64,000 nt of DNA from assembly GCA_024681795.1 (NCBI GenBank), contig JAILAD010000042.1, positions 1 to 64,000 on the forward strand, read 5' to 3'. Both the position numbers and the translations under genes were made by a program. Every line of letters starts with the position of its first letter. Positions within the stretch are counted from its first letter, which is position 1. Below are positions 1-7,806 of this stretch, one piece after another. Under the pieces are notes generated by a model. The model saw only the letters and a program-made list of their open reading frames with translations, was not told where the DNA came from and made no database searches. This DNA comes from Lachnospiraceae bacterium. GTDB lineage: Bacteria; Bacillota; Clostridia; Lachnospirales; Lachnospiraceae.

Positions 1-225
1 GCAATAAAGGGCAAAACGGAAGGATACATCAAATATATTACCGACGATATTAAAAGCGCCATAGGAGACGAAACAGACGATTATAAGGCTACGTGTCTGA
101 ATGTACGGCATGGTGTGGAAGAGATTAAAAATGCATTTAAAGAACATCCGGAAATACAATCGGATGAACTTGCCGTAATCGGTGCCGTGTATCACATTGA
201 TACGGGGATTGTTGACTGGTTATAG
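1..225 (+). CDS. Beta-class carbonic anhydrase, C-terminal fragment
   Basis: The window opens inside a reading frame whose last 74 codons are seen, ending with TAG at 223-225. The C-terminal segment GAVYHIDTGIVDWL closely resembles the usual end of beta-carbonic anhydrases (GAVYDIDTGKV followed by two or three residues). The preceding helix region, KNAFKEHPEIQSDELAVI, also fits that family. The enzyme interconverts CO2 and bicarbonate in the cytoplasm using a zinc ion. The zinc ligands and active site lie upstream of the window, so activity cannot be judged. The next gene begins 19 bases downstream in the same direction, so the two may be co-transcribed. Confidence 0.72.
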   Translation, partial: AIKGKTEGYIKYITDDIKSAIGDETDDYKATCLNVRHGVEEIKNAFKEHPEIQSDELAVIGAVYHIDTGIVDWL

Positions 226-244
226 GGAGAAGGAGCGGGACAAG

Positions 245-1684
245 ATGTTTACTTGTGATTATAAGAAACTGATATTATCTTTTAATGAATTTCATAACAT
301 TGAACCGGGTGAAATGCCGCAGTACGGAGAATTCTGTATGATTGAATTAAAGGACGGACGATACACCGGAGGCGAATGGAACCCAAGTGATTATGATAAT
401 AAAAAATCCGTAGCAGGGGGATTTGTCAGGGGAACGGGCGACTCGGTTTCTTCCGGAGAAGTAGCCAGGTGGCACTCTCTTGGCCGCTATAATGCGTCCA
501 ATTGTCTGGAGCAGGAAGATATGGACCTTATTAATTTCGGTGTTCCCGGAGAGAATGTTTACTCGGTTCGGTTCGACGGATTTAAGTCGTTTGATGACGG
601 AGACTTTCCGAAGTCCGAACAATACTGTCTTCTGATTCTGAAAAACGGCAGGCTGTCGAGCGGAAGATGGGAACGATACAATGAAAATGACGGTGCATTT
701 ATTTACGCGCCGGCGCTGGCCAGCCACTCCATGAATAAAGTATGGGCCTGGACACCGCTCAGCCCCGACAGTACTTTTGAAGCGGAAGAAGAATATGAAA
801 ATGAAAGAAAACGGGAGGAAGAGCTGAATCAAAACCCGTCGACGGATTCCGGAATGTTCCGATACGGAACGGATATTGACGTTTACTATGAAAAAGCACT
901 GGAAAAACTCCTTGAAAAATATCCCTGGGCAACCGTGACGCAAATGAAGAAAACAACGCCGTGGGAGATTGTTCCGCATCACGGAAAGTATGTATTCGGA
1001 AAGACATCGGAAGGGTATCGCGGCGAGACGCTTGTTGAGGAATGGGAAGGCGGAATGACTGCGGAAGAGTTTATTGATTTTTTGTGCGAATACACGAAGG
1101 AAGTCGTGGAAAACTCCGATCCCGGAAAGAAATTTAAATTCGGCACGGATGTAGAAGTTTATCTGGAGAAGGCATATAAGAATGTCAGGAAAGAGTACCA
1201 CTGGATCAACAAAAAAATGATTAAAAGCCGCGTCAGATACGACATAAGGAAGATTGACGGAGATTTGGAATTCGTGAGGGCTTTCAACGGAAGCGGAGAG
1301 TATCATGTGCTTGAGTACGGCTCTGCGGAGGAATTTATAGAATGTATTGAGCGGGACTATCAGGAAGTCGCGCTTTCCGAAAATCCCGTAACGGCGACAT
1401 ATGATGTTCCGTTCGGACGTGTTGAAATACACGGATGGTATTTGGAAAGATACCGGTTTGTAAAAATGCAGTCCGGTGACTACAAGGTGGAGGTACAGGC
1501 AGGAGACCGGGTAACGGGCGGCAACAGAACGTTTTTTATTACACCGGAATGCTTTGAGGCCGATACTTATGAAGCGTTTCTGGACCGTTATCTGCAGATT
1601 GTTCCCGGTGAGTCTTTCGGGTTATCCAAAAAGGAACTGCTTCAGAACCGGGAATTGAAAAAATTTCTCGGTTACCGTTCATAA
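245..1684 (+). CDS. Hypothetical protein with two internal duplications
   Basis: A 479-residue protein of unknown function. I chose the ATG at 245 because a GGGAGAAGGAG-type ribosome binding site precedes it; the frame is open further upstream but that part overlaps the carbonic anhydrase. It has no signal peptide or membrane segment, so it is probably cytoplasmic. It contains two visible duplications. In the N-terminal half, a module with a YGEFCMIELKDGRYTGGEW core recurs as SEQYCLLILKNGRLSSGRW. In the middle, YGTDIDVYYEKALEKLLEKY recurs as FGTDVEVYLEKAYKNVRKEY about 90 residues later. A charged Glu-rich linker separates the halves. Its last 13 bases overlap the convergent glycosyltransferase gene. 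I recognise no catalytic motif; the repeats suggest a scaffold or binding protein, which is inference only. Confidence 0.7.
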   Translation: MFTCDYKKLILSFNEFHNIEPGEMPQYGEFCMIELKDGRYTGGEWNPSDYDNKKSVAGGFVRGTGDSVSSGEVARWHSLGRYNASNCLEQEDMDLINFGVPGENVYSVRFDGFKSFDDGDFPKSEQYCLLILKNGRLSSGRWERYNENDGAFIYAPALASHSMNKVWAWTPLSPDSTFEAEEEYENERKREEELNQNPSTDSGMFRYGTDIDVYYEKALEKLLEKYPWATVTQMKKTTPWEIVPHHGKYVFGKTSEGYRGETLVEEWEGGMTAEEFIDFLCEYTKEVVENSDPGKKFKFGTDVEVYLEKAYKNVRKEYHWINKKMIKSRVRYDIRKIDGDLEFVRAFNGSGEYHVLEYGSAEEFIECIERDYQEVALSENPVTATYDVPFGRVEIHGWYLERYRFVKMQSGDYKVEVQAGDRVTGGNRTFFITPECFEADTYEAFLDRYLQIVPGESFGLSKKELLQNRELKKFLGYRS

Positions 1685-2682
1685 ATTTGCATCAGTTTCG
1701 ATCCGGTATTTGTAAGATTCAGTCGCTCGGTAACGAGACGTGCGTTTTTCGTCATCGATTTATGATTTTCGGACAGAACCGCAGACAGGGCTTCATCTAA
1801 CTGTTTGCGGGTTTTGATTTTATACACGTTTTCTTTATTTTCAAACCGGCCTTCGTAAACCGGGATATCACGAAGGATGGTCGGAATTTCGCACGCGAGC
1901 GCCTCTAAAACCACAATTCCTTCGGTTTCTTCGTGACTTAAAAAGACAAATGCATCGCAGAAAGAATATGCAGTTCTTAATTCTTTCGGAGAAACGAAAC
2001 CTGCAAAGACCAGATTCTCCGGAGCATGCCTCATCCGGTGCCGGATTTCTGCAGAGACCAGAACGGTATCGGTATGTCCGAACCAGAGAAACGTGATATC
2101 AGGATGTTCCTTTGCAAGTTCTATGTATTCCGGAAGTCCCTTTCGTTTCATAAAATGGCCGACACTCATCACAAGCTTTCTGCCGCCCGGAATATTGTAC
2201 CGGCGAAGGAATTCTTTTTTCTTCTCAGGACTTCTTTCTTTTTTCCAAAAATCCGTATCGATTCCGTTCGTAAGTGCATAGATCGGTTTCTTAATTCCGT
2301 AGCTTTTCAGAAGCCGTTTTGAATATTCCGTCGGGGTTATTATGACATCTCCCAAACTGTAACAAAAGGTAATCCAGCGTTTAAAGGCAGGTGCGAAAAA
2401 ATCGGAGCCGGTAAAGGAATTCCGGAAATCTTCCATGGTGGAGTGCCCGTACCAGATGACCTTGATTCCTTTCAGTTTTGCATAAACGGCAGTAAGCACG
2501 CTGTCCGGAAATACCGTGTTGATATGTACGATTTGGCATTCGGAGAGAGGGACGTCGTTAACCGGAATTCCGTATTTTTTTAGTATGGAAATCTGGTGGA
2601 GTATCGCTCTGCCGACACCGCTTTTTTTGATCAGATGGTATCCGCCGGTATAGACGCGGACGTGTATGTTTTGCCTGTTCAT
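1672..2682 (-). CDS. GT4 glycosyltransferase, CpoA-like
   Basis: A 336-residue GT-B fold glycosyltransferase of family GT4. It shows a Gly-rich N-terminus (KKSGVGRAILHQ), a glycine loop opening the second domain (SVGHFMKRKGLPEY), and the EX7E nucleotide-sugar signature in HEETEGIVVLEALACE. The N-terminal KSGVGRA pattern resembles CpoA-type enzymes that add the second sugar to glycosyl-diacylglycerol. It lies 46 bases downstream of a second GT4 gene on the same strand, as in the streptococcal glycolipid pair, so a role in making diglycosyl-diacylglycerol at the cytoplasmic membrane is likely. The start has an AAGGAAG ribosome binding site. Substrate is inferred from resemblance and context; a role in another surface glycan remains possible. 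Confidence 0.8.
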   Translation of the reverse strand: MNRQNIHVRVYTGGYHLIKKSGVGRAILHQISILKKYGIPVNDVPLSECQIVHINTVFPDSVLTAVYAKLKGIKVIWYGHSTMEDFRNSFTGSDFFAPAFKRWITFCYSLGDVIITPTEYSKRLLKSYGIKKPIYALTNGIDTDFWKKERSPEKKKEFLRRYNIPGGRKLVMSVGHFMKRKGLPEYIELAKEHPDITFLWFGHTDTVLVSAEIRHRMRHAPENLVFAGFVSPKELRTAYSFCDAFVFLSHEETEGIVVLEALACEIPTILRDIPVYEGRFENKENVYKIKTRKQLDEALSAVLSENHKSMTKNARLVTERLNLTNTGSKLMQIYER

Positions 2683-2728
2683 TCTTTGATTTCTTCCTTG
2701 TTCTTTTTACGGGATGCGGATATTGATT

Positions 2729-3904
2729 TTACTTGCATCGATTTGTGTATTTCGGTTTCAGGTATCCTGCATACACTTTTTCGCAGGACTGTATCATTTT
2801 CTCTGACGTATATTTTTCCTGCGCAGTGAGTCTGCCTCTTTCTCCGATTTTTTTTCGAAGGGCGGGATTGCGTGCAAGCCCGGACAGGATAGTTACAAAC
2901 CCTTTTTTGGTATGGTATGAAAAACCGTTTATCCCGTTTTCGATTACGCCGTCAATACAGGGATCATAACGGAGTACGACGGGAAGGGAACAGGCCATGG
3001 CTTCGGCATAAGTCAGACCCTGGGTTTCACTGGTGGAGGCCGAGACAAAAATATCGGCGGCCGTATAGTATCCTGGTACATCTTCCGGTTTTATCATCCC
3101 GGTAAAAATAATGCGGTCGCGGATGCCGAGTTTTACCGCATATTTTTCGATTCCCGCACGGTCCGGTCCGTCTCCGGCAATCATCAGGCGCATTGTGCGC
3201 AAATGGTCGGAGGTAAGGTAACTGAGCAGTTCTTCGATGTTTTTTTCTTTTGCAATTCGTCCAAGGTATAGCAGAAGACATTCATCCTCACGGATGCCGT
3301 AAGCGGTACGCAAAAGAGTTCTGCCATCAGGGCTCGTTTCACCGAAAAAACGGTCGTTTAATCCACTGGGAATGATATGGATATCGGTTTTGACGCCGGC
3401 TTCCAGAAGGGCTTTTCGTACTTTCCCGGTCGGTGCGATAAATGCATCGAGTTTACGCGACAGAACACGTACGAGGTGTGGAAGAATGATTTTACGGATC
3501 AGAGGATAGTCCAGTCTGACATAGCGCAGATATTCTTTATAGATGGTATGGTAGGTTAAGATAACCGGGATGCGTTTTTTTAATTTCCGTCTGATAAAAC
3601 ATGCAGCCGCAAAAGAAGACAGTTCGCAGTTTGCATGGATTATGTCCGGCTGCCATGCAATCAGTTCAAAAACCAGCCGGTTTATTTTCGGAAGACCGAT
3701 TCTTGTATTCGGATAAATAAAAGAGGAATCAAAGGAGGAAATGTAGAAGACGTTTCCCCTTTTTTTCTCGCGGGAAGTATCGGAAAGCGTCAATACTTTT
3801 ACATCATGTCCGGCGGCTTCCAGTCCCGCTTTTAAAACTTTGACGGAAGAGACGTTTCCGCTTGCATCCGTATCATATAAATCTGCCGTAATCAGAATTT
3901 TCAT
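2729..3904 (-). CDS. GT4 glycosyltransferase, monoglycosyl-diacylglycerol synthase-like
   Basis: A 391-residue GT4 enzyme. The N-terminus MKILITADLYDTDASGNVSS follows the pattern of bacterial 1,2-diacylglycerol 3-glucosyltransferases (D-x-Y/F near residue 10, then S-G-V/N-x-x-S). The acceptor-domain segment TYHTIYKEYLRYV, the hinge LLYLGRIAKEKNIEELLSYL and the EX7E motif in SETQGLTYAEAMA are all present. It would transfer a hexose from a nucleotide sugar to diacylglycerol on the inner face of the membrane. It is the first gene of a two-gene minus-strand operon with the CpoA-like gene. The ABC-2 permease genes diverge from its upstream region, which leaves 128 bases for both promoters. The sugar donor cannot be read from sequence. 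Confidence 0.82.
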   Translation of the reverse strand: MKILITADLYDTDASGNVSSVKVLKAGLEAAGHDVKVLTLSDTSREKKRGNVFYISSFDSSFIYPNTRIGLPKINRLVFELIAWQPDIIHANCELSSFAAACFIRRKLKKRIPVILTYHTIYKEYLRYVRLDYPLIRKIILPHLVRVLSRKLDAFIAPTGKVRKALLEAGVKTDIHIIPSGLNDRFFGETSPDGRTLLRTAYGIREDECLLLYLGRIAKEKNIEELLSYLTSDHLRTMRLMIAGDGPDRAGIEKYAVKLGIRDRIIFTGMIKPEDVPGYYTAADIFVSASTSETQGLTYAEAMACSLPVVLRYDPCIDGVIENGINGFSYHTKKGFVTILSGLARNPALRKKIGERGRLTAQEKYTSEKMIQSCEKVYAGYLKPKYTNRCK

Positions 3905-3981
3905 GTTGATTCGCTCCGGGTAAAAGTATCAGATTTATTTTACTATATGAGCGGTTTTTGTGTAAAGAATATGTGATGCTG

Positions 3982-3990
3982 TGGTATAAT
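3982..3990 (+). promoter_or_regulatory. Extended -10 promoter element for the ABC-2 permease genes
   Basis: TGG directly followed by TATAAT forms an extended -10 element 42 bases upstream of the chosen permease start. No good -35 hexamer lies 17 bases upstream, which is usual for extended -10 promoters. Confidence 0.4.
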
Positions 3991-4032
3991 GATACCTGTA
4001 ATTGCAGTATTTGTAAGGGGAAACTTTATCAA

Positions 4033-5244
4033 ATGAAATTCTTTTCTTTGATTTTCTATGATATGAAAAGACTATTCGGACACGGAAAGACGGCATTTCT
4101 GGCAATTTTGTCTCCCGTTCCCGTTTTGCTTCTTTATGCGGTTTTTTTTATCCCGATTCTTACTTCCGACAACGATGCGGTCATCGCAGCCGCAATTTAC
4201 AATGCGGACGAAAACGGTAATTTCGCGGAACTGGTCAACCTTGTCGTGGCCCCGGAGGTCAGTAAAGGGATGGCAAGGATTTATCCCGTAAAAGAGTTTG
4301 AAACCGGGATGAATCTGGTGGAGGAAGGAAAGGTTTCGGCATATCTGTATATTCCGGCGCACACTTATGAAGATTCCATGAGCGGCAAAAGGGTTGTAAC
4401 GGAATACTATTATTCTCCGAAACACTCCTTTGATGCGCTGACTTTTTATGCTTCGCTCAAGAGTACACTTTCCGTATTCGGACAGGGAATCCGGAACGTA
4501 AGACTTGCTGCGGAACTGGCAAAAGAGAAAGGAGTCAGTGACGAGGAAATCATTACGCTCTGGCAGGAGGGCAGCGAAGAGCTGATAGACGTACATCTTC
4601 ACCGGGGAAGAATTATCGGGAAAAACGGTGTATTTGCTCCCGGAAGCGATTATTACCTGCGTTTTGCCCTGGGGTGTCTGTTTGCGGTCTGTGCCTATTT
4701 TGTTTCCTTTCCCGTGATGTATTTAACTGCAATTGATACATCCGAAACGTTTAAAAGAAGAAACCCTCCCGAAGGGAATCTGCCGGGATATTATCTGGCA
4801 AGACTGTTTTCCGGAACACTGCTGATTCTTTGTTCTTTTCTGATTATGTATCCGGTTGCGGGAATTATCCGGAAAGTTCCCGTCCGTTTTGCACTCTCGG
4901 TTATTCCGGCGATGATACTTACCGCACTGGCATTCAGTGCATTGGCAATTCTGATCGGTTCCGTCTGTCGAAACGGTCAGACATCGCTTTGGGCAGGTTT
5001 ATATTTCGGCTTCTTTTCCGTAGCAGGAGTGGCGCTGTTATCGAGCAATACGGTTCTGCCGTCTTTTGTCTCTTCTTTGCTGCAGGTTATGCCGATTCGT
5101 GCCGCCGTCAGCCTTTTTTCCAATGCCATGTTTAAACTTGTGCAGGTTCGTTATAAACAGGATATGCTTGTTCTTTTTGCGGCATTTCTGATTTTTGCTT
5201 CTTCCGGCTTTTTGGTATATTTACGCAGGGGGAGAGGCAGATGA
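4033..5244 (+). CDS. ABC-2 type transporter permease
   Basis: A 403-residue membrane protein. I place the start at ATG 4033, after GTAAGGGG, although the frame is open 25 codons further upstream. One membrane helix near residues 18-38 is followed by a large extracytoplasmic region of about 170 residues, then five or six C-terminal helices. This is the ABC2_membrane_3 / YhaP-like layout. Such permeases export lipids, drugs or peptides when paired with an ATPase. The stop overlaps the start of the next permease (ATGA), so the two are translationally coupled and probably form a heterodimer. No ATP-binding gene is adjacent. The glycolipid and acyltransferase neighbours hint at lipid or envelope export, which is inference. 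Confidence 0.78.
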   Translation: MKFFSLIFYDMKRLFGHGKTAFLAILSPVPVLLLYAVFFIPILTSDNDAVIAAAIYNADENGNFAELVNLVVAPEVSKGMARIYPVKEFETGMNLVEEGKVSAYLYIPAHTYEDSMSGKRVVTEYYYSPKHSFDALTFYASLKSTLSVFGQGIRNVRLAAELAKEKGVSDEEIITLWQEGSEELIDVHLHRGRIIGKNGVFAPGSDYYLRFALGCLFAVCAYFVSFPVMYLTAIDTSETFKRRNPPEGNLPGYYLARLFSGTLLILCSFLIMYPVAGIIRKVPVRFALSVIPAMILTALAFSALAILIGSVCRNGQTSLWAGLYFGFFSVAGVALLSSNTVLPSFVSSLLQVMPIRAAVSLFSNAMFKLVQVRYKQDMLVLFAAFLIFASSGFLVYLRRGRGR

Positions 5245-6383
5245 ATTACGCGGCGGTTTTAAAAGGGAGAATCAGGGCGCTTGTATCGGATGCGGCATCT
5301 TTGACGGTGCTTATTATTATTTCCGTTCTTTGTGTATTCATCTCTCTTTCGGGGAACAAAACCTCGAAAGAAGCGATGCCGGTCGGTGTGGTGAACGAAG
5401 ATACGGGTGTACTTGGGGAAGAACTTTCCCGTCTTCTCTACGAGGAAGAAGAATATGATTTTTACCCGACTGAGTATGACAGGGCAATGAAGGATATCGG
5501 TGCCGGCAAAGCGCACGGCCTCGTAGTCATTCGAAAGGATTTTTCCGAGCGGATTGAAAAGGGAGAGTACGAGTCGCTTCTGGATGTGACGGTTATGGCG
5601 GACAGTTATGACATTACCGCATTTACGGAGGTTGTCATTAACGATACGATCAAGATCTGGATGCAGTCACTGATTGAAAAACGTTTTGCGAATCTGACAG
5701 AGGTTACGGAAGAGGAATTCCGAACTTTTCAGGAAAAGAGCATACAGGTCTGGAGCGGAGAGTCCCTGCTGGATGTTGAGGCTTATCCGGCTGAGACCGT
5801 GGCAGACCGTGAGGAAGATGAAGAGGAGGAAGATTCCTTTTCCGGAATCCGCTGGTATGCGGCACTTTCCTTGTTTTATCTGATGATCGGCGGTACATGG
5901 ATGTGCGATTACGGAAGCGGCAGACTGATTAAGCGCGTAGTGGGAAAGGGCGGAAACATTGCACTTCTGTTTGTTTTCCAGTCTCTTCCTGGACTGTTGG
6001 TAACCCTGCTCGGACTGATTCCCGTTCTGATTGCGGAAAGTGCAGAGGGGAATCCGTTCTTAATTCTGACGGCATATCTTTTCTATGCGGTCGGAGCCTG
6101 CGGGATGGCGCTTACCGTGTGTGCCCTCTCGGGGAAATTTTCCAATCTGGTGCTGGTATCTCCGGTAATCACCATGGCAGCATCCTTAATGTCGGGACTT
6201 TTGTTTAAACTTCCCGACTGGGCAAAATTCTGGGAGACGGCATCTTTTCTTTTGCCGGGACACTATTTTCACCGGGCGGTGTCGGGTCACTCCTTTTTAA
6301 TCGGTGCCGCAGTGGTCGGACTGATATGGTTTTTTGTTGGAATGCTGACGGCGTGGCTTCTTGCAAAAATCCGCAGGAAGTAA
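5241..6383 (+). CDS. ABC-2 type transporter permease, second subunit
   Basis: A 380-residue protein with the same layout as its upstream neighbour. It has one N-terminal helix (residues about 18-33), an extracytoplasmic domain containing VGVVNEDTGVLGEELSRLLY, which is typical of YhgE/ABC-2 permeases, an acidic stretch near residues 190-200, and about six C-terminal helices. The start codon overlaps the previous stop by four bases. The two proteins are similar in plan but differ in sequence, as expected for the halves of a heterodimeric exporter. An ATPase partner must be encoded elsewhere, or the pair does not need one; that is not settled by the sequence. Confidence 0.78.
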   Translation: MNYAAVLKGRIRALVSDAASLTVLIIISVLCVFISLSGNKTSKEAMPVGVVNEDTGVLGEELSRLLYEEEEYDFYPTEYDRAMKDIGAGKAHGLVVIRKDFSERIEKGEYESLLDVTVMADSYDITAFTEVVINDTIKIWMQSLIEKRFANLTEVTEEEFRTFQEKSIQVWSGESLLDVEAYPAETVADREEDEEEEDSFSGIRWYAALSLFYLMIGGTWMCDYGSGRLIKRVVGKGGNIALLFVFQSLPGLLVTLLGLIPVLIAESAEGNPFLILTAYLFYAVGACGMALTVCALSGKFSNLVLVSPVITMAASLMSGLLFKLPDWAKFWETASFLLPGHYFHRAVSGHSFLIGAAVVGLIWFFVGMLTAWLLAKIRRK

Positions 6384-6415
6384 ATAAACGTTTACAGGCA
6401 TTGTGGGAATCGGGT

Positions 6416-7693
6416 ATGAAGAAAGAATTTAAAAGATTTGATATGAAGAAACCACCGGTACGGACGAATCTGTTCTTTCGTACGATTTTATACGTGCTTT
6501 GCGCTCCGGACTGGCTTTCCCATAAAAGTGTCGTAAAAAAATATAACGTGGACGGGCTGAAGCCGCCCTTTATTCTTCTCGGAAATCATAACGCCTTCCT
6601 GGATTTTAAAGTCGCGATTAAAATCCTGTATCCCTGGAAGGCAAATTATGTGGCCGCGATTGACGGCTTTATCGGAAGAGAACAACTCCTCAGAATGATC
6701 GGGTTAATCTGTAAAAGAAAATTTACGGATGACACCGTTCTGGTAAAACATCTTGTGCGGATTGTGAAGAACGGCGACATACCGGTTATCTATCCGGAGG
6801 CCAGATATTCCCTGTGCGGTACTACCGCGGTTTTACCGGAATCTTTGGGGAAACTCTGCAAACTGCTGAAGGTTCCGGTTGTGGTTTTAATCTGTCACGG
6901 TCATCATGCAGATTCGCCGTTCTGGAATCTGCATAAGAGGAAAGTAAAGCCTGTGGAAGCGGAGTTTCGCCAAATACTTGACGCAGAAGAAGTTAAGAAT
7001 CTGTCTGTTGATGAGATTAACCGTCGTATCGTGGAAGCTTTTCGATATGATGATTTTGCCTGGCAGAAAGAAAGAGGAATCCGGATAAAATATAAAGGTC
7101 ATGCGGAAGGACTTCATAAGGTTTTATACCAGTGTCCGGCCTGCAATACGGAATACAGGATGACTTCCTCGGGAACCGTTCTTTCCTGTAAAGCCTGCGG
7201 AAAAGAGTGGAAACTTACGGAACTCAGTGAACTGAAGGCGCTGGACGGAAAGACGGAATTTACGCACATTCCGGACTGGTACGAATGGGAAAGAAACAAT
7301 GTCCGTCGCGAGGTGGAAGAGGGAACGTATTCCAGCGGAGTACTGCCGGTTCATGTCAATACTCTTCCGAATGCCAGGCGGTTTATCCGTTTGGGAAACG
7401 GAACCATGGTGCATGATATGAACGGATTTCGCGTGACGGGAACGGATGTGGACGGAGATCCGTTTGAAATGATCAAGACCGTTCCATCCATGTATTCGTG
7501 CCATATTGAGTACGAGTATCTCGGCAAATACGGGGATTGCGTGGATCTGAATACCCTGAAGGATACCTGGTATGTATATCCGGAACCGGACCGGTGTGAT
7601 TTTTCCATTACAAAAATGGCGCTCGCAACGGAAGAGCTGTACCGGGCATATCGAAGGGCGCAGGGGAAAAAATTTGTCGAAGGGATGTTATAA
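6416..7693 (+). CDS. PlsC-like acyltransferase with C-terminal zinc ribbon
   Basis: A 425-residue protein. The first half is a glycerolphosphate acyltransferase domain, with HX4D at H58-D63 (NHNAFLD) and a variant of the second motif at residues 127-132 (PEARYS, usually PEGTRS). Such enzymes move an acyl chain from acyl-ACP or acyl-CoA onto a glycerol-phosphate acceptor at the membrane. Around residues 240-261 a CPAC...CKAC zinc ribbon begins a C-terminal extension of about 185 residues that ordinary PlsC proteins (about 200-250 aa) lack. I chose ATG 6416, because the frame upstream overlaps the permease; ATG 6443 is a possible alternative. The substrate is unproven, and the extension may give regulation or a different acceptor. 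Confidence 0.75.
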   Translation: MKKEFKRFDMKKPPVRTNLFFRTILYVLCAPDWLSHKSVVKKYNVDGLKPPFILLGNHNAFLDFKVAIKILYPWKANYVAAIDGFIGREQLLRMIGLICKRKFTDDTVLVKHLVRIVKNGDIPVIYPEARYSLCGTTAVLPESLGKLCKLLKVPVVVLICHGHHADSPFWNLHKRKVKPVEAEFRQILDAEEVKNLSVDEINRRIVEAFRYDDFAWQKERGIRIKYKGHAEGLHKVLYQCPACNTEYRMTSSGTVLSCKACGKEWKLTELSELKALDGKTEFTHIPDWYEWERNNVRREVEEGTYSSGVLPVHVNTLPNARRFIRLGNGTMVHDMNGFRVTGTDVDGDPFEMIKTVPSMYSCHIEYEYLGKYGDCVDLNTLKDTWYVYPEPDRCDFSITKMALATEELYRAYRRAQGKKFVEGML

Positions 7694-7728
7694 ATCAGCA
7701 AAAAGATGTTTCATAAAGGAGGCATTAT

Positions 7729-7806
7729 ATGACCCGCAGGAGAAATTTTGTTTGCCGAAGAGGAATCGCAAAGAGTAATACCGGGGAGGTGCAATGCCAT
7801 GAATGA
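7729..7806 (+). CDS. Possible leader peptide overlapping the xylulokinase start
   Basis: A 25-codon frame (starts MTRRRNF, ends CHE) preceded by a near-perfect ribosome binding site, AAAGGAGG, six bases before ATG 7729. Its TGA at 7804-7806 overlaps the xylulokinase ATG at 7799. It is rich in Arg in the first half. The strong binding site and overlapping stop suggest translational coupling, but conservation has not been checked and the frame could be fortuitous. Confidence 0.4.
   Translation: MTRRRNFVCRRGIAKSNTGEVQCHE

Noticed and set aside
347..1432. 361-codon open frame on the minus strand
   Set aside because: It lies entirely opposite the 479-aa plus-strand gene, is rich in Phe/Arg/His as expected for an antisense frame, and has no ribosome binding site or recognisable domain.
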